Shown here one piece after another: positions 6,427 through 7,379 of a stretch of 7,379 nucleotides of DNA (the first letter of the stretch is position 1; each line of letters begins with the position of its first letter). The DNA comes from Alphaproteobacteria bacterium. Its GTDB lineage: Bacteria; Pseudomonadota; Alphaproteobacteria; RS24. The translations under genes and the position numbers were made by a program. Where the stretch lies: positions 1 through 7,379 of the forward strand of contig JAAOIL010000205.1 of assembly GCA_015163825.1 (NCBI GenBank), read 5' to 3'. The notes beneath the pieces are model-generated. The model was not told the DNA's origin, did not search any database, and saw only the letters and a program-made list of their open reading frames with translations.

Positions 6427-7379
6427 ATGACAAAGCAAAAAACCGCTATCATCATCGGCATTACAGGACAAGACGGCGCTTATTTGGCGCAAGTGTTATG
6501 TGCGAAAAACTATCGGGTGATAGGGGTGGCGCGGCGTATCGCTTCGTATGAGTTGTGGCGGTTGCAGGCTTTGGGTCTGGCGGATTCTGATGATATTACA
6601 CTGGGCGAACTTGATATTATGGATTTCCCCGCTACTTTGCGTTTATTGCGCGAACACAAGCCCGACGAGATTTATAATCTGGGTGGAGTCAGTTCTGTGG
6701 CGAGTTCCTTTGCGCAACCGCTTGTGGTGTCGGAGATGATAGGGCTAGGCACTTTGCGTTTGCTGGAAGCGATATTAGCCAGTGGCTTACGCCCGTGCTA
6801 TTACCAAGCCTCCAGCAGTGAGATGTTTGGGCATAATGACACACGCCCGACACTTAATGTTAATGGGCAAACTGTTAATGAACAAAGTGATTTTGCGCCT
6901 GTGTCGCCTTATGGCACGGCTAAACTTTATGCGCATTGGCTGATTACCAATTACCGCGAGGCACATAATCTTCATGCGTCTTCGGCGATATTGTTTAATC
7001 ACGAAAGCCCTTTGCGTGATGTTAATTTTGTCAGCCGCAAAATAATACATGGGCTGGTGGCTTTGTCATCTGGTTCGCAAGAGGTGCTAACGCTTGGCAA
7101 TATAGATAATGTGCGTGATTGGGGTTTTGCGGGGGATTATATGCAAGCCGCTTGGGCTATGTTGCAAGCAGAAACGGCTGATGATTATATCATTGCGACA
7201 GGCAAACCCCATAGTGTGCGCTCTATTGTAGAGCACGCCGCCGCCGCCCTTGATTTTGATTTGGCGTGGGAAGGCGAGGGGGCAAACACCACTGGCATTG
7301 ATAAAAAGAGTGGGCGCCTTCTGGTGGCGATTGATACACGTTTTTATCGCCCGACAGAGCCCGATCCTTTGATTGGTGA
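6427..7379 (+). CDS. gmd: GDP-mannose 4,6-dehydratase paralogue, 3' end cut by window (A-band/D-rhamnose-type Gmd)
   Basis: Second member of the GDP-mannose 4,6-dehydratase family. It is open from the ATG at 6427 to the window edge (317 codons plus two bases) without a stop, and the last visible residues (YRPTEPDPLIG) lie about 30-40 residues short of the usual end. The protein has GITGQDGAYLA (11-21), DEIYNLGGVSSVASSFAQP (80-98), YYQASSSEMFG (125-135), SPYGTAKLYAHW (160-171, Tyr162 and Lys166), ILFNHESPLR (188-197) and RDWGFAGDYM (230-239). Catalytic Glu132 is kept, and Ser130 replaces the usual Thr. It is clearly not a recent duplicate of the minus-strand gmd: the loop after the second strand reads ARRIASYELWRLQALG instead of KRRSSSFNTARID, and a short insertion (about 139-154) precedes the active-site Tyr. 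From memory, the ARR...WRLR-LG and WGFAGDY...DDYVVATG patterns match the Gmd of Pseudomonas A-band (D-rhamnose) synthesis. The probable product is the same 4-keto intermediate, feeding another reductase or aminotransferase beyond the window. Confidence 0.88.
   Translation, partial: MTKQKTAIIIGITGQDGAYLAQVLCAKNYRVIGVARRIASYELWRLQALGLADSDDITLGELDIMDFPATLRLLREHKPDEIYNLGGVSSVASSFAQPLVVSEMIGLGTLRLLEAILASGLRPCYYQASSSEMFGHNDTRPTLNVNGQTVNEQSDFAPVSPYGTAKLYAHWLITNYREAHNLHASSAILFNHESPLRDVNFVSRKIIHGLVALSSGSQEVLTLGNIDNVRDWGFAGDYMQAAWAMLQAETADDYIIATGKPHSVRSIVEHAAAALDFDLAWEGEGANTTGIDKKSGRLLVAIDTRFYRPTEPDPLIG

Noticed and set aside
6417..6551. Open frame beginning at ATG 6417 just before the right-hand gmd-like start
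   Set aside because: It is in another frame of the dehydratase coding region, gives an arginine-rich unrecognisable peptide, and GAGG fits the ATG at 6427 instead.
1..7379. CRISPR array, tRNA/rRNA, insertion sequence, toxin-antitoxin or defence system
   Set aside because: No spaced repeats, cloverleaf, transposase motifs or terminal inverted repeats were seen, and nearly every base lies in polysaccharide genes.

Overview
The window is a densely packed surface-polysaccharide locus from a Gram-negative bacterium. It carries seven protein genes, no RNA genes and no mobile elements. Base composition looks slightly below 50% G+C by eye. The protein style (the Gmd and Fcl variants, the WecA-like transferase, the O-antigen ligase-like membrane protein) fits an alphaproteobacterium, but this is an impression from remembered sequences, not a proven assignment. 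There is no gap of 300 bases or more without a gene.

Layout. At the left edge a plus-strand gene enters from outside and ends at 864. It is the C-terminal part of a bifunctional mannose-1-phosphate guanylyltransferase / mannose-6-phosphate isomerase (ManC type). It converges on, and overlaps by 16 bases, the end of a five-gene minus-strand operon read from 6352 down to 849: gmd (GDP-mannose 4,6-dehydratase), fcl (GDP-L-fucose synthase), a GT4 glycosyltransferase, an O-antigen ligase/polymerase-type membrane protein, and a WecA-like polyprenyl-phosphate sugar-1-phosphate transferase. Three of the four junctions are one-base stop/start overlaps (TAATG, TAGTG, TAATG); the fourth is a 20-base gap. 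On the right, after a 74-base divergent intergenic region, a second, distinct gmd-like gene runs rightward off the window.

How the genes work together (inference from families). ManC supplies GDP-D-mannose. Gmd and Fcl convert it to GDP-L-fucose. The WecA-like protein would load the first sugar phosphate onto the lipid carrier, the GT4 enzyme would add a sugar, and the polytopic ligase/polymerase would act on lipid-linked glycan on the periplasmic side. No flippase or ABC exporter is visible, so the locus continues outside the window. The right-hand Gmd paralogue resembles, from memory, the Gmd of D-rhamnose (A-band type) pathways. The locus may therefore feed GDP-4-keto-6-deoxymannose into two different sugars.

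I found no clearly new kind of biological system. The points most worth a second look are the back-to-back pair of divergent Gmd enzymes, a 9-base-period repeat inserted in frame in the GT4 gene, a 12-base in-frame tandem duplication in the wecA-like gene, and a 7-G tract early in the ligase/polymerase gene.
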